A program made the translations under genes and the position numbers. From the NCBI GenBank assembly GCA_023388355.1, contig JAEWGI010000045.1, positions 1 to 64,000 on the forward strand: DNA of 64,000 nt. Reading direction: 5' to 3'. The notes below the pieces were generated by a model. The model saw nothing but the letters and a program-made list of their open reading frames with translations. It made no database searches and had not been told where the DNA came from. Positions 30,617-38,371 of the stretch are shown here, piece by piece. Each line of letters starts with the position of its first letter. Position 1 is the stretch's first letter. The stretch comes from Pseudomonadota bacterium. GTDB taxonomy: Bacteria > Pseudomonadota > Gammaproteobacteria > Xanthomonadales > Xanthomonadaceae.

Positions 30617-30758
30617 ATGCGGGGGAAGGTCGGGATGGGGGCGCGCGCCGCAGGCGCGCGTGAACTGGCGCGGCAACCGGTTTGCCCCCACCCCAACCCG
30701 TCCGGCCCGGCGCAGCGCGCCGGGCGTTCGGATGGTCCGCGCGGCAGATGCCGCACGC
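30603..30758. repeat. paired-palindrome repeat, copy 5, extended form
   Basis: The left palindrome CTTCCCCCGCATGCGGGGGA is followed by GGGATGGGGGCGCGCGCCGC, a spacer, CCCCCACCCCAACCC and then the same 50-bp extension (from CGTCCGGCCCGG to GATGGTCCGCGCGGCAG) found in copy 1. Copies 1 and 5 thus form a subfamily. Confidence 0.88.
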
Positions 30759-30892
30759 GCCCGGCGGACCAATCCGCAGACCCGCTGCCCGTCATTCCGC
30801 GAGCGCAGGCGTGTTCCAACGGCCGCCGCACTGTTGAAAAGCGCTCCTGCCTTCGCCGGAATCGCGGACCAGGTGCGCGCGGGGACGACACA

Positions 30893-30938
30893 CTAGGGTC
30901 GGCCCCAGATATCGGCATACGCCGGGCCGCCGTAGCGT
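30893..30938 (+). promoter_or_regulatory. candidate type III operator site 1 and -10
   Basis: CTAGGGTCGGCCCCAG (30893-30908) is an imperfect dyad (CTAGGGT / CTGGGGC) lying 76 bp before the gene at 30985. A weak -10, TAGCGT (30933-30938), follows, placing the dyad centre near -44. Near-identical dyads precede other units of the secretion locus at 34923, 35758, 35774 and 41457. Confidence 0.55.
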
Positions 30939-30984
30939 ACGGACATGACAGGCGTGTGTCGCGCCGGCAGCGGGGAGGCAAGCC

Positions 30985-32541
30985 GTGACGTCGATTCCCT
31001 CCCCCGGCCAGGTCCTGCGCGCGCTGCTGCCGCCGGGCCTGCGCGACGCCGAGATTCCCCTGCCCTTGGCGCAGGCCGATGGGCCGACCACGGAAGACGG
31101 CGGCGATCCTCCGCGGGTGCCGGCTCCGCCCTGGCAGGCAGGCAACCGTCCGGAGGCGGGTCCGCCACCGCATGCGCAGGTCCATTCGCACGCGCCGATG
31201 CGTTCCGACGGCCTGCCGCCGATGTCGATTCCCGACGCCACGCGGCTGGCCGACTCACTGGCCAACATGGTGCGGCAGAACCCCTCCCATCCCCTGTTCC
31301 GGGAAGTCACCACAACGCCTCCGGAAGTATTCCGGCAATGGGTGGTCCAGGCGCTGACCCGGCAGCTGTCCGCGGCGCAGGACGTGCCCGCGCAGGCCCT
31401 GGCCGACGCCCGCCATGCGGTGCCGTCGCCGGTCGCGAGCGAGGCCCGTGCGCAGTCGTACGCCCTGCGCGCGGCCGTGCAGGCACAGGCCCAAGGCCAG
31501 GCCTCGAACCTGCCGCAGCAGGTGCCACCGCACGCTGCGGAGGCCGAGCGCCTGGCCGCCCGCACGGGCGACGACGCCCGCATGCCGGTCCCCGGCGCGC
31601 CTGCACAGGCAGGTGGGCGCAGCGCGAACGAAGCGTCCGCCGGCATCGCCCACGCGTTGGCGCAGGGCCAGCGTGCGGACGTCGCGCCAGGCCCGCCCAC
31701 GCTGCCGCCCGGGGCGACGACCATGGCGGCCACGCCCGGTGCCCAGGCTCCGGCTGGCGATGCCGCGCACACGCCGGCCGGCGCCGGCCAGGCCGCAGCC
31801 GAGTCCACCCGTCCCGCCGACACCCGTCCCGCCGACACCCTCATGCCGGCGCCGCAAGGCCGCAGCCTCAACGAGGGCGCGATGCTGCCCGCGCGCGCCG
31901 AACGCGCCGGCGGCGGCGACCCGTCGGGCGGCCTGCCGGGCATGACCGCCGCGGCCGGAATCACCCTGGCCGCCGTCGCCAGTCCGGCCGGCACCACGTT
32001 CGCCCACGCTCCGCAGGAAGCATTGCGCGCGCGCCAGCCCGAGGCGGGCCGTGCGAAGGACGGACAGCGCGACGGCGAGGAGGCCAGCGGCGAAACCGGA
32101 TCGGAACCCGACGCGCACGGGCGCGGGGAAGGCGACGGATCCGATGCCGACCGAGGCTCCGGCGAACCTGCGGCCGACACGGCCCGGGACAGGTCCACGC
32201 GCAGCGCAGCGGCCGCCGCCGGCCACACCGTCGCAGCCGCTGGCCTGGGCCTGGCGCTGGCCGACGACGGGAACGAGGACAACGACCTGCGCCTCCCCGG
32301 CCATGCCGTCGACCGGTCGGTCGATGACGGGGGCGCTCCGCGCGATCCGCGGCAATGGCTCTACTGGAGCCTGATCGCGGTCACCTATGCCTGCCTGGCG
32401 CTGGCCCTGGCCACGGTTTCGCCTCTGGCCCCGTCGCTGCCGCTGGCCACCGAAGCGCTGCCGGCGTGGCGCACCGGGCTCACCGCGATCGGCCTTGCGA
32501 CCGGGTTCTGGGCCTGGCTGCTGGCGCGCCGCATGCGCTGA
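30985..32541 (+). CDS. unrecognised Ala/Pro-rich protein with C-terminal membrane hairpin
   Basis: A 518-residue protein I do not recognise. GTG start with GGGGAGG seven bases upstream. About the first 450 residues are low-complexity, rich in Ala, Pro, Gly and Gln, and predicted disordered. Near the C-terminus are two hydrophobic helices (LYWSLIAVTYACLALALATV and LTAIGLATGFWAWLL) separated by a short loop and ending in RRMR. It is preceded by operator site 1 and transcribed away from the main minus-strand cluster. Position and regulation suggest a substrate or accessory part of the secretion system; a two-helix hairpin is seen in translocators, but there is no sequence match. Confidence 0.7.
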   Translation: MTSIPSPGQVLRALLPPGLRDAEIPLPLAQADGPTTEDGGDPPRVPAPPWQAGNRPEAGPPPHAQVHSHAPMRSDGLPPMSIPDATRLADSLANMVRQNPSHPLFREVTTTPPEVFRQWVVQALTRQLSAAQDVPAQALADARHAVPSPVASEARAQSYALRAAVQAQAQGQASNLPQQVPPHAAEAERLAARTGDDARMPVPGAPAQAGGRSANEASAGIAHALAQGQRADVAPGPPTLPPGATTMAATPGAQAPAGDAAHTPAGAGQAAAESTRPADTRPADTLMPAPQGRSLNEGAMLPARAERAGGGDPSGGLPGMTAAAGITLAAVASPAGTTFAHAPQEALRARQPEAGRAKDGQRDGEEASGETGSEPDAHGRGEGDGSDADRGSGEPAADTARDRSTRSAAAAAGHTVAAAGLGLALADDGNEDNDLRLPGHAVDRSVDDGGAPRDPRQWLYWSLIAVTYACLALALATVSPLAPSLPLATEALPAWRTGLTAIGLATGFWAWLLARRMR

Positions 32542-32580
32542 GGTTCCCTCCGGACGTCGCAATCCCGCCCGCGCAACCGC

Positions 32581-33015
32581 TCAATGCGGATCCCGCGCGC
32601 GCGCATCGCCCTGCGCGTCATAGCGGCCACGCGCATGCCTGCGCCTGACCTCGGCGCCATCCTCGCGACCCAGCGCATGTGCCTGCTCCCGCAGCCAGGC
32701 GTCCGCGCGCGTGCGTCCCTCGCTGCGTACGCGCCGCTCGTATTCGGGCAGCAGTTCGCGCCTGCGACGCTCGATCATGCGCTGCATATCCGCGCGCAGC
32801 GCCTGCTCGTCCACGGCCTGCTCGTCCAGTGCCTGCGCGTCCGCGTCGGCCGCAGCGCGCTGCGCGTCCGCCGGTGACGGCGTCGGCATCGCCAGCAGCA
32901 GCACCGTGCATGCGGCCAGCATCGGCGCGCGCAGCGTGGCGACACCCGCCGTCCGGATCCTTCGGCCCCCGCACCGGCCGGCATCGGCAGTCGCGCCGCG
33001 CTTGCCGGCGCTCAT
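32581..33015 (-). CDS. unrecognised exported protein sharing a motif with two other locus proteins
   Basis: A 144-residue protein. The ATG at 33015 overlaps the stop of the gene upstream (ATGA), pointing to coupled translation. After 31 basic residues comes a hydrophobic, signal-like segment (MLAACTVLLLAMPTPSPADA); a second possible start is the Met at 32922. The C-terminal half is charged and helical. It has the block EYERRVRSEGRTRADAWL followed by ALGRxDG, which recurs in modified form in the proteins at 34270-34860 and 34960-35391. Function unknown. Confidence 0.7.
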   Translation of the reverse strand: MSAGKRGATADAGRCGGRRIRTAGVATLRAPMLAACTVLLLAMPTPSPADAQRAAADADAQALDEQAVDEQALRADMQRMIERRRRELLPEYERRVRSEGRTRADAWLREQAHALGREDGAEVRRRHARGRYDAQGDARARDPH

Positions 33016-33737
33016 CGCGACACCGCCAGCCCAGCGCCAGTGGCCGCGACCCGGCCGGGATCGATTCCGGTCGCACGCGAGACGTTGCCGCGCACGCGGG
33101 TGCGAAACGCCTCCAGATCCCGGCTGCGGCCCGCTCGACTGAGCACCTGGAACGTGAGTCCGGTGGAAAGCGTCGAATAGGCGTAGCGCTCGGCCAGCAC
33201 CTGGCGGTCCTCGGCCGAAAGCGCGCGCAGCTGCGAGGATGCGGCCAGCTTGCCGGCAATGGCCCGGCGCACCGCATTGCGTTCGTTCGCGTCGGGCGTC
33301 TGTCCGTTCACCGCCTCCATCGACACCAGCAGGTAGGCGGTCATCACGTCGGCGATATCGCTTTTCGACAGGCCGAGGTGGCGCATCAGCTTGTCGTACT
33401 CGCCCAGCAGCCCGCCCGAGGCGATCACCGGCCGCAGCAATTCGTCCGAGCGCGGATCTCCGGTCGATTCGCGCAGGATCTCCTCGCGCAGGCGCGCGCT
33501 CACGCTGCTTCGGTAGGTCACCCGCATGGGCATGGTCTGCGATGACGCCGACTGCTTCCCCGCATCCGCGCGCCGGGTCGGTTTGGGTACCGTGGCGTCG
33601 CGCACCAGGCTCTGCAGCATGTCCATGCGATAGCCTTCGGCGAACCCCGCGGTGGCGCTCGGTTCGAACTGCGCCTGCGATGGCAGCGGCAGCGCCAGCG
33701 CCGCCAGCAGGAAAAGCAGGATCGCGGGTGTGTGCAT
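33012..33737 (-). CDS. secreted protein resembling DUF6683
   Basis: A 241-residue protein with a clear signal peptide (ILLFLLAALALPLPSQAQ). The mature part is helical: a conserved-looking core runs through TYRSSVSARLREEILRES, LLGEYDKLMRHLGLSKSDIADV, TAYLLVSMEAVNG and LAERYAYSTLSTGLTFQ. This pattern reminds me of DUF6683 proteins, a family of unknown function; the match is from memory. GGAGG precedes the ATG. It heads a two-gene unit with the protein at 32581-33015, beyond the terminator of the needle-like gene. Confidence 0.72.
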   Translation of the reverse strand: MHTPAILLFLLAALALPLPSQAQFEPSATAGFAEGYRMDMLQSLVRDATVPKPTRRADAGKQSASSQTMPMRVTYRSSVSARLREEILRESTGDPRSDELLRPVIASGGLLGEYDKLMRHLGLSKSDIADVMTAYLLVSMEAVNGQTPDANERNAVRRAIAGKLAASSQLRALSAEDRQVLAERYAYSTLSTGLTFQVLSRAGRSRDLEAFRTRVRGNVSRATGIDPGRVAATGAGLAVSR

Positions 33738-33769
33738 GCGTGTCCTCCGTGGTGCCGGCGTCGCCGCTG

Positions 33770-33810
33770 AAAAAAAAGGAACGCCATGCCTTCGACAGAC
33801 ATGGCGCTCC
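33770..33810 (-). terminator. Rho-independent terminator of the needle-like gene
   Basis: Read on the minus strand, GGAGCGCCATG, an 11-base loop and CATGGCGTTCC form a stem followed by eight T (33777-33770). Two further GC-rich hairpins lie between it and the gene (33825-33864). It separates the gene at 33879-34214 from the two-gene unit that follows. Confidence 0.8.
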
Positions 33811-33878
33811 GATGTTGCCGGACTCTCCGGCTTCGCGCCGGAGCCGCCGGGACGCCCGGCGGCGACGTCCGCGCGCCG

Positions 33879-34214
33879 CTACTGCTTGCGCGCCAGGCCG
33901 GTCAGGCCTTCACCGATCGCCTTGATGGCGGTGGCGGCGGTGTTGCTCATGATGTTGAAACGCTGGCTGGCCACCTGGAAGTCGGTGGAGGCCTCCATGA
34001 AGTCGGCGCCGTCCTTCTTCTCGCTGTGCGCAACCATGCGGTCGGCGGCGTCGACGAGGCGGGCCGATTCCTTGCCCAGCATCTCGCCCAGCGCCTTGCC
34101 CAGCGCTTCGAAGAAGTTGCGGGCCTTGGTGCTGCTCGAAGCGGTCTCGGACGAGGCGAGGTTCTCGCCGGTGACGATGTTGTTGAAGATGAAGTTGGTG
34201 ATGTCGGTAGCCAT
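33879..34214 (-). CDS. type III needle/filament-like protein, paralogue of 41013-41345
   Basis: A 111-residue, mostly helical protein starting MATDITNFIFNNIVTGENL after a good AGGAG. It aligns with the protein at 41013-41345 over most of its length: an aromatic-EA block (FFEALGKALGEMLG versus WYEAMSRAWGQTLD) and the C-termini MSNTAATAIKAIGEGLTGLA and MSNNAATSQNSVAEALNAVA, both ending RKQ. Size and composition suit a needle or extracellular filament subunit, but it matches none I can name. It has its own terminator, as expected for a highly expressed monocistronic unit. Confidence 0.72.
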   Translation of the reverse strand: MATDITNFIFNNIVTGENLASSETASSSTKARNFFEALGKALGEMLGKESARLVDAADRMVAHSEKKDGADFMEASTDFQVASQRFNIMSNTAATAIKAIGEGLTGLARKQ

Positions 34215-34269
34215 GATCGTGTACTCCTGGATTCGCTGATGTCTGTCGGGATCGGTGCGCGCGCTGCGG

Positions 34270-34860
34270 TCAGCGGCGCGGCGGACCCCGCAGGCGGCGG
34301 GACCTGGAGTTGACGATCGAGGTGGCCAGCGACGCCGGCGGCGCGTGGACGACGGCGACGGCGTCGTCATCGTCGTCGCCGGCCTGGTCCTGCGCCTTCA
34401 GCCAGGCCAGCGCCTGGTCCTGTCCCTGCTCGCGCACGCGACGCCCGAATTCGAGCGCGCGCGCGACGTCGCGATCGCGCTCCGGCGTCAGCACGCCGTC
34501 GAGCTGGCGCAGCAGCGCGCTGGCGTCGTCTTCCGTGAGCACCTCGCTGCGGCGCAGCCCTTCCACCGTTTCGCGCCATTCGGCGCGGGCGGCATCGGGC
34601 GTGGCCTCGGCGCTGGCGTCGCCCTGCTGCTGGCGCAGGGCGAGCTCGACCTGTCCGCGCAGCGCCGCGCGGTCCTGCGGATCGAGCACGCCACCGGCCT
34701 CGAGCGCGGTGGCCAGTTCGTCCACCAGGGCCTCGATCACGGCCGCGTATCCATCGTCGTCCGCAGCCGCCACACCGGCCTCGTCCGCGTCCGGGCGCAG
34801 CGCGACGACCGTCTGCGACGGACGCGGCTGGGGGGGAGGGCGGCGGGGAGGACGGGCCAT
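34270..34860 (-). CDS. unrecognised acidic helical protein of the secretion locus
   Basis: A 196-residue soluble protein with a Pro/Arg-rich start, an Asp/Glu/Ala-rich helical middle and an acidic DDDDD patch before a basic tail. Residues about 100-165 (LRRSEVLTEDDASALLRQLD, then EFGRRVREQGQDQALAWLK) align with the protein at 34960-35391. No Shine-Dalgarno is present: the minus strand upstream of the ATG is pyrimidine-rich. A -10-like TAGACT and operator site 3 lie upstream, so it has its own promoter. Chaperone, regulator or substrate are all possible. Confidence 0.65.
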   Translation of the reverse strand: MARPPRRPPPQPRPSQTVVALRPDADEAGVAAADDDGYAAVIEALVDELATALEAGGVLDPQDRAALRGQVELALRQQQGDASAEATPDAARAEWRETVEGLRRSEVLTEDDASALLRQLDGVLTPERDRDVARALEFGRRVREQGQDQALAWLKAQDQAGDDDDDAVAVVHAPPASLATSIVNSRSRRLRGPPRR

Positions 34861-34894
34861 GGGGGGGAAGGAGGAGTCAGGGCGGGCCGGATCG

Positions 34895-34938
34895 AGTCTA
34901 CGGACGCACCGGATGGCGACAACTGGGGCGGACCCTAG
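34895..34938 (-). promoter_or_regulatory. candidate type III operator site 3 and -10
   Basis: CTAGGGTCCGCCCCAG on the minus strand (34923-34938) differs at one base from site 1. TAGACT (34895-34900) follows 22 bp downstream. With a start site near 34888 the dyad centre would be at about -42, the normal place for an activator touching RNA polymerase. It lies 62 bp before the gene at 34860. Confidence 0.6.
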
Positions 34939-34959
34939 CCAGCCGGACCGTGCGGCCGC

Positions 34960-35391
34960 TCAGGTATGCGCGTCGATTTCCTGCGACAGCGAGGGGATCG
35001 TCTGCACCAGTTGGCGCATCTGCTCGCCCTGGCGTCGGCCGAGCGCTTCGGCGGCAGCGGCCAGCCAGTCGCGGGTGGCATCCTCGCCATCGCCCGCGAG
35101 TCGCTCGCGGTACTCGGCTTCCAGCCGCGCCTTCTCCGCGCGCAGCTCGGAGGCAAGCGCGTCGTAGCGGCGCAGCAGCGCGCCCTCGTCGGCGACATCG
35201 AGCCGGCCCTGCCGGCGCAGGTCGGCGAGCAGGTCGACCAGGTCCATGCGGCTGGTGGGGATCGGTGGCTGCGGCGCGGACACCGGTTCCGCGGTCGCGG
35301 CCTCGACGTCCAGTGGACGGGCGAAGCGGACATCGGCGGCGTTCGCCGGGCCACCGCGTGGCTGCGGGCGTGGTGCGGGACGTCTGTTCAT
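34960..35391 (-). CDS. unrecognised helical protein, paralogous motif
   Basis: A 143-residue soluble protein. The first 45 residues are Pro/Arg-rich; the rest is charged coiled-coil-like helix: LVDLLADLRRQGRLDVADEG, EYRERLAGDGEDATRDWLAA and ALGRRQGEQMRQLV. The last two blocks correspond to those of the proteins at 32581-33015 and 34270-34860. GGAG lies seven bases before the ATG. It follows the 69-residue gene by 63 bp and may share its promoter. Function unknown. Confidence 0.68.
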   Translation of the reverse strand: MNRRPAPRPQPRGGPANAADVRFARPLDVEAATAEPVSAPQPPIPTSRMDLVDLLADLRRQGRLDVADEGALLRRYDALASELRAEKARLEAEYRERLAGDGEDATRDWLAAAAEALGRRQGEQMRQLVQTIPSLSQEIDAHT

Positions 35392-35454
35392 CGTGCACTC
35401 CGGCAGGTGGCGCGGCGACCGGCGGCTTCGCGCCGGGCGCCAGCCGCCGCCCGC

Positions 35455-35664
35455 TTACATGCCCATGGCGTTGAGGAAGCCGTTGCTGAAGGCACCGTTG
35501 AACACCGAGTCGAAGGCCGCGTTGCCGCTGCCGCCGGATTCGCCGAGCAGGGAACCGACCAGTCCGCCGGCCAGCTGGCCGAGCATGGGGTTGCCGGTGT
35601 AGGCGGTGACCGCGAGGGAGACGACGTTGGACACCAGGTCGCCGAGGCCGCTGAGGAAGCTCAT
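35455..35664 (-). CDS. small Gly-rich hydrophobic protein, possible secretion substrate
   Basis: A 69-residue protein starting MSFLSGLGDLVSNVVSLAV with a strong AAGGAG upstream. It is rich in Gly, Ser, Asn, Leu and Phe, has no Cys or charge clusters, and ends in phenylalanine-glycine spaced residues (FDSVFNGAFSNGFLNAMGM). The composition recalls harpin- or pilin-like secreted proteins but there is no specific match. Two tandem operator dyads (35758-35789) stand upstream, the only doubled site in the locus, which suggests strong, controlled expression. Confidence 0.68.
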   Translation of the reverse strand: MSFLSGLGDLVSNVVSLAVTAYTGNPMLGQLAGGLVGSLLGESGGSGNAAFDSVFNGAFSNGFLNAMGM

Positions 35665-35757
35665 GATGGACTCCTTGTCTTGCCGGGATGTCGGGGGGAA
35701 ACATCGCGCGCTGGGGGCGCAGCTGCAGTCTGCGACCGCCCGCGATCCCGCTCCAAG

Positions 35758-35789
35758 CTGGGGCGTGCCCCATCTGGGGCCGACCCTTT
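35758..35789 (-). promoter_or_regulatory. tandem candidate type III operators, sites 2a and 2b
   Basis: On the minus strand AAAGGGTCGGCCCCAG (35774-35789) is directly followed by ATGGGGCACGCCCCAG (35758-35773), two 16-bp dyads end to end. The inner TGGGGC-GT-GCCCCA is a perfect palindrome on the plus strand. Downstream TTGGAG (35751-35756) and CAGACT (35727-35732), 18 bp apart, could be -35 and -10, placing the dyad centres near -45 and -61. Confidence 0.6.
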
Positions 35790-35793
35790 GGCC

Positions 35794-36495
35794 TCAGCCG
35801 TTGAAGTGCGGATCGACCCGCAGCTGACCGAGGTCGTGCTCGGCGAAGCGGCGCGCCAGCGAAGGCGCCGCCTCCTGGATGGCGTCGTAGCTGTCGCGTG
35901 AACGCACGTCCGCGCGCAGCAGCCAGCCGTCGGCGGTGCGGCTGAGCAGCAGGTCGGTGCCGGGCAGGGTCGCGTCGGACATGCGCAGCAGCACGTGGCC
36001 GTCGCCGTCGGCCGAGGCCGCGCCGTCGACCGCAAGCTGGCGCACATGGCGCTCCAGCATCTCGGCCAGGGCACGGCCGCTGGCCATGGGCGCGGCCGGG
36101 GCCGCAGGCGGCGGCAGCGCGCTGCCCTCGCGCAGGGCCGACTGCGCCTGCATCATCGCCAGCAGGTCGGCGCCCTCGAGCGAATTGGCGCCCATGCCGT
36201 TGTTGTCGGTCCCGGCGTCCCGACCACCGTGGCCGTCGAGGCCGCGCAGCGCGGCCTGTTCGTCGGCGCCGCGCGCGGCCGCCTGCGCGGCATGGCGCCC
36301 CGCGTCCTGCGCGCCCGGCCGCTGCTCCTGCGCGGCGCGGCCTTCCTGGCGCCCGTGCTGCATCAGCTGGCGGAAACGGTCGACCTGTTCCTTCGGCGGC
36401 GCCTCGCGGGGCCTGTCGGCGGAACGATCGCCGTCGGCCGGCTTCGCATCCGCGACCGGGCGGTTCGAGAGCGACGATGTGCTGCTGTTGTCCAT
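35794..36495 (-). CDS. sctP: type III secretion needle-length/specificity protein, SctP/HpaP-like
   Basis: A 233-residue protein that by position and architecture is the SctP (YscP/HpaP) component, which sets needle length and triggers the substrate switch. The N-terminal half is Gln/Ala/Arg-rich and disordered. The C-terminal 110 residues are compact (ALAEMLERHVRQLAVDG, GHVLLRMSDATLPGTDLLLSRTADGWLLRADVRS), like the T3S4/HpaP domain. The start at 36495 leaves two bases after the sctO stop. Last gene of the needle-sctIJKLNOP operon. Its normal partner SctU is not encoded in this window. Confidence 0.7.
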   Translation of the reverse strand: MDNSSTSSLSNRPVADAKPADGDRSADRPREAPPKEQVDRFRQLMQHGRQEGRAAQEQRPGAQDAGRHAAQAAARGADEQAALRGLDGHGGRDAGTDNNGMGANSLEGADLLAMMQAQSALREGSALPPPAAPAAPMASGRALAEMLERHVRQLAVDGAASADGDGHVLLRMSDATLPGTDLLLSRTADGWLLRADVRSRDSYDAIQEAAPSLARRFAEHDLGQLRVDPHFNG

Positions 36496-36497
36496 GC

Positions 36498-37016
36498 TCA
36501 CGGCCTTGCTCCTCCTGTGTCGGTGCGGGCGACGTGCGCGGCCTGCACCAGGTCGGCAACGGCGTCCTCCTCGCGGCGCGCCTCCAGCGCGATCACTTCT
36601 CCCTTCCACACGTGCTTGCGCTGCTCGAGCGCGTCCTCGCGAGCCCTGGCCCGGAAGAAGGCCTGCATCGCCTCGGCCAGCGCCTGTTCGGCCTGGACCA
36701 GCGCCTGCCGCGCCTGCTGCAGGCGCCGGACCGCGGCCTGCTCCTGTTCGCCGAGCCAGTCGATGTGCGCCTCGCGCTGCTCCAGCGCCAGCGGGAACGG
36801 AATCCCGGGTGGCGGCGGTTCGAGCATGCGCAGCCGCTGGCCGGCGCGCTCGCGGCGCAGCCCGTCGATTTCCTGCTCGATCCGCTCGCAGGCCTCGCGC
36901 CGCTCGCGCACATCGCGCTGGCGCTCGGTCACCACCCGGCGCGCCTTCTCCGTGCGGTGCGCGCGCAGCTGCAGCAGCTGCTGCAGGGGATAGCGCCGGC
37001 GCGATGCGCCACTCAT
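36498..37016 (-). CDS. sctO: type III secretion stalk protein SctO
   Basis: A 172-residue, almost wholly coiled-coil protein (YPLQQLLQLRAHRTEKARRV, long Arg/Glu/Gln heptads) of the YscO/FliJ type. In the family it inserts into the SctN hexamer and links it to SctV, and it handles chaperones. Its ATG overlaps the sctN stop (ATGA), so expression is coupled. No catalytic residues are expected. Assignment rests on position between sctN and sctP, length and coiled-coil nature. Confidence 0.82.
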   Translation of the reverse strand: MSGASRRRYPLQQLLQLRAHRTEKARRVVTERQRDVRERREACERIEQEIDGLRRERAGQRLRMLEPPPPGIPFPLALEQREAHIDWLGEQEQAAVRRLQQARQALVQAEQALAEAMQAFFRARAREDALEQRKHVWKGEVIALEARREEDAVADLVQAAHVARTDTGGARP

Positions 37017-38371
37017 GCGAACAGCTTCCCGAGCATCTGCGACGAGCGCGCGAACGGCACCAGCTCGTCCGAGGACTGCTGCAGCAGCTGGCGGATCGGG
37101 TCGATGCGCTCGATCGCGTAGTCGGCCTCGCTATCGCTGCCGCGCTTGTATTCGCCCAGCTGAAGCAGCAGCTCGATGTCCTGGTGCTTGGCCAGCGCCT
37201 TGCGCAGCTGCCCGGCCGCGCGCAGGTGCGCGGCGTCGACCACGCGCGGCATGGTGCGGCTGAGGCTGGTGAGCACGTCGATCGCCGGATAGTGGTAGGC
37301 GGCGGCGAGCTTGCGCGAGAGCACGATGTGGCCGTCGAGGATCGAGCGCACTTCCTCGACGACCGGGTCGCCGCCGTCCTCGTCCTCGGCCAGCACGGTG
37401 TAGAAGGCGGTGATGCTGCCGGTCTCGTTGTTGCCGGCGCGCTCGAACAGCCGCGGCAGCGCGCTGAACACCGAAGGCGGGAAGCCGCGCCGCGCCGGCG
37501 GCTCGCCGATCGCCAGGCCGACGTCGCGCAGCGCGCGCGCGAAGCGGGTCACCGAGTCGAGCAGCAGCAGCACGCGCTTGCCCTGGTCGCGGAAATGCTC
37601 GGCGATGGCGGTGCCGACCCAGGCCGCGCGGCTGCGCTCGAGCGCGGGGCGGTCGGAGGTGGCGACCACGATCACCGATTTCGCCAGTCCGGCCTGGCCA
37701 AGGTTGTCGTGGATGAACTCGTTGACCTCGCGGCCGCGCTCGCCAACCAGCACGATCACGTTGACGTCGGCGTCGCCGCCGCGCGCCAGCATTCCCAGCA
37801 GGGTGCTCTTGCCGCCACCCGCGACGGCGAAGATGCCCACGCGCTGGCCTTCGCCCGCGGTCATCACCGCATCGATCGCGCGCACGCCGGTGGAGAACGG
37901 ACGCTCGATCAGCCTGCGGGTGAGCGGGTTGGGCGAGGCGGCGTAGATCGGCATGTCCACGCCCGGGCCGGTCGGGCCGCGGTCGTCGATCGGTTCGCCG
38001 TGGGCATCGAGGATCCGCCCGAGCAGGCCCGGGCCGGCACGCACGGAAGCCTGGCGCCCGCTGGCCACGATCTGGGTGGTCGCGGAAATGCCGTCCAGCG
38101 CGCCCAGCGGAGTCAGCAGGGTGTGCTGGCGCGACACGCCCACGACTTCGGCGGCGAGATCGAAGGACGGATCGCCCTCGCCGTCGGGATTGCGCAGGTG
38201 GCACAGCTCGCCGATCGCGGCCTTCAGGCCGGTGGCGCGGATCAGGGTGCCGTAGGCTTCGACCACGCGCCCCACGCGCTGCACCGACTTGACCCCGGCC
38301 AGGGCGTCGAGCAGCGGATCGAGCGCGGCGTCCCCACTTGCCTGTGCCAGCGGCGGTCCGGGCAGGTTCAC
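37013..38371 (-). CDS. sctN: type III secretion ATPase SctN
   Basis: The cytoplasmic hexameric ATPase that unfolds substrates and strips chaperones. Walker A is AVAGGGKSTLLG (about residues 182-193), Walker B LLLLDSVTRFARALRD; the VGERGREVNEFI and GFPPSVFSALPRLFERAG blocks are diagnostic of the SctN/FliI family. The start is GTG at 38371, overlapping the sctL stop as GTGA; much longer readings run antisense through sctL and are rejected. The 452 residues are normal length. Translationally coupled to sctL and sctO. Confidence 0.95.
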   Translation of the reverse strand: MNLPGPPLAQASGDAALDPLLDALAGVKSVQRVGRVVEAYGTLIRATGLKAAIGELCHLRNPDGEGDPSFDLAAEVVGVSRQHTLLTPLGALDGISATTQIVASGRQASVRAGPGLLGRILDAHGEPIDDRGPTGPGVDMPIYAASPNPLTRRLIERPFSTGVRAIDAVMTAGEGQRVGIFAVAGGGKSTLLGMLARGGDADVNVIVLVGERGREVNEFIHDNLGQAGLAKSVIVVATSDRPALERSRAAWVGTAIAEHFRDQGKRVLLLLDSVTRFARALRDVGLAIGEPPARRGFPPSVFSALPRLFERAGNNETGSITAFYTVLAEDEDGGDPVVEEVRSILDGHIVLSRKLAAAYHYPAIDVLTSLSRTMPRVVDAAHLRAAGQLRKALAKHQDIELLLQLGEYKRGSDSEADYAIERIDPIRQLLQQSSDELVPFARSSQMLGKLFA

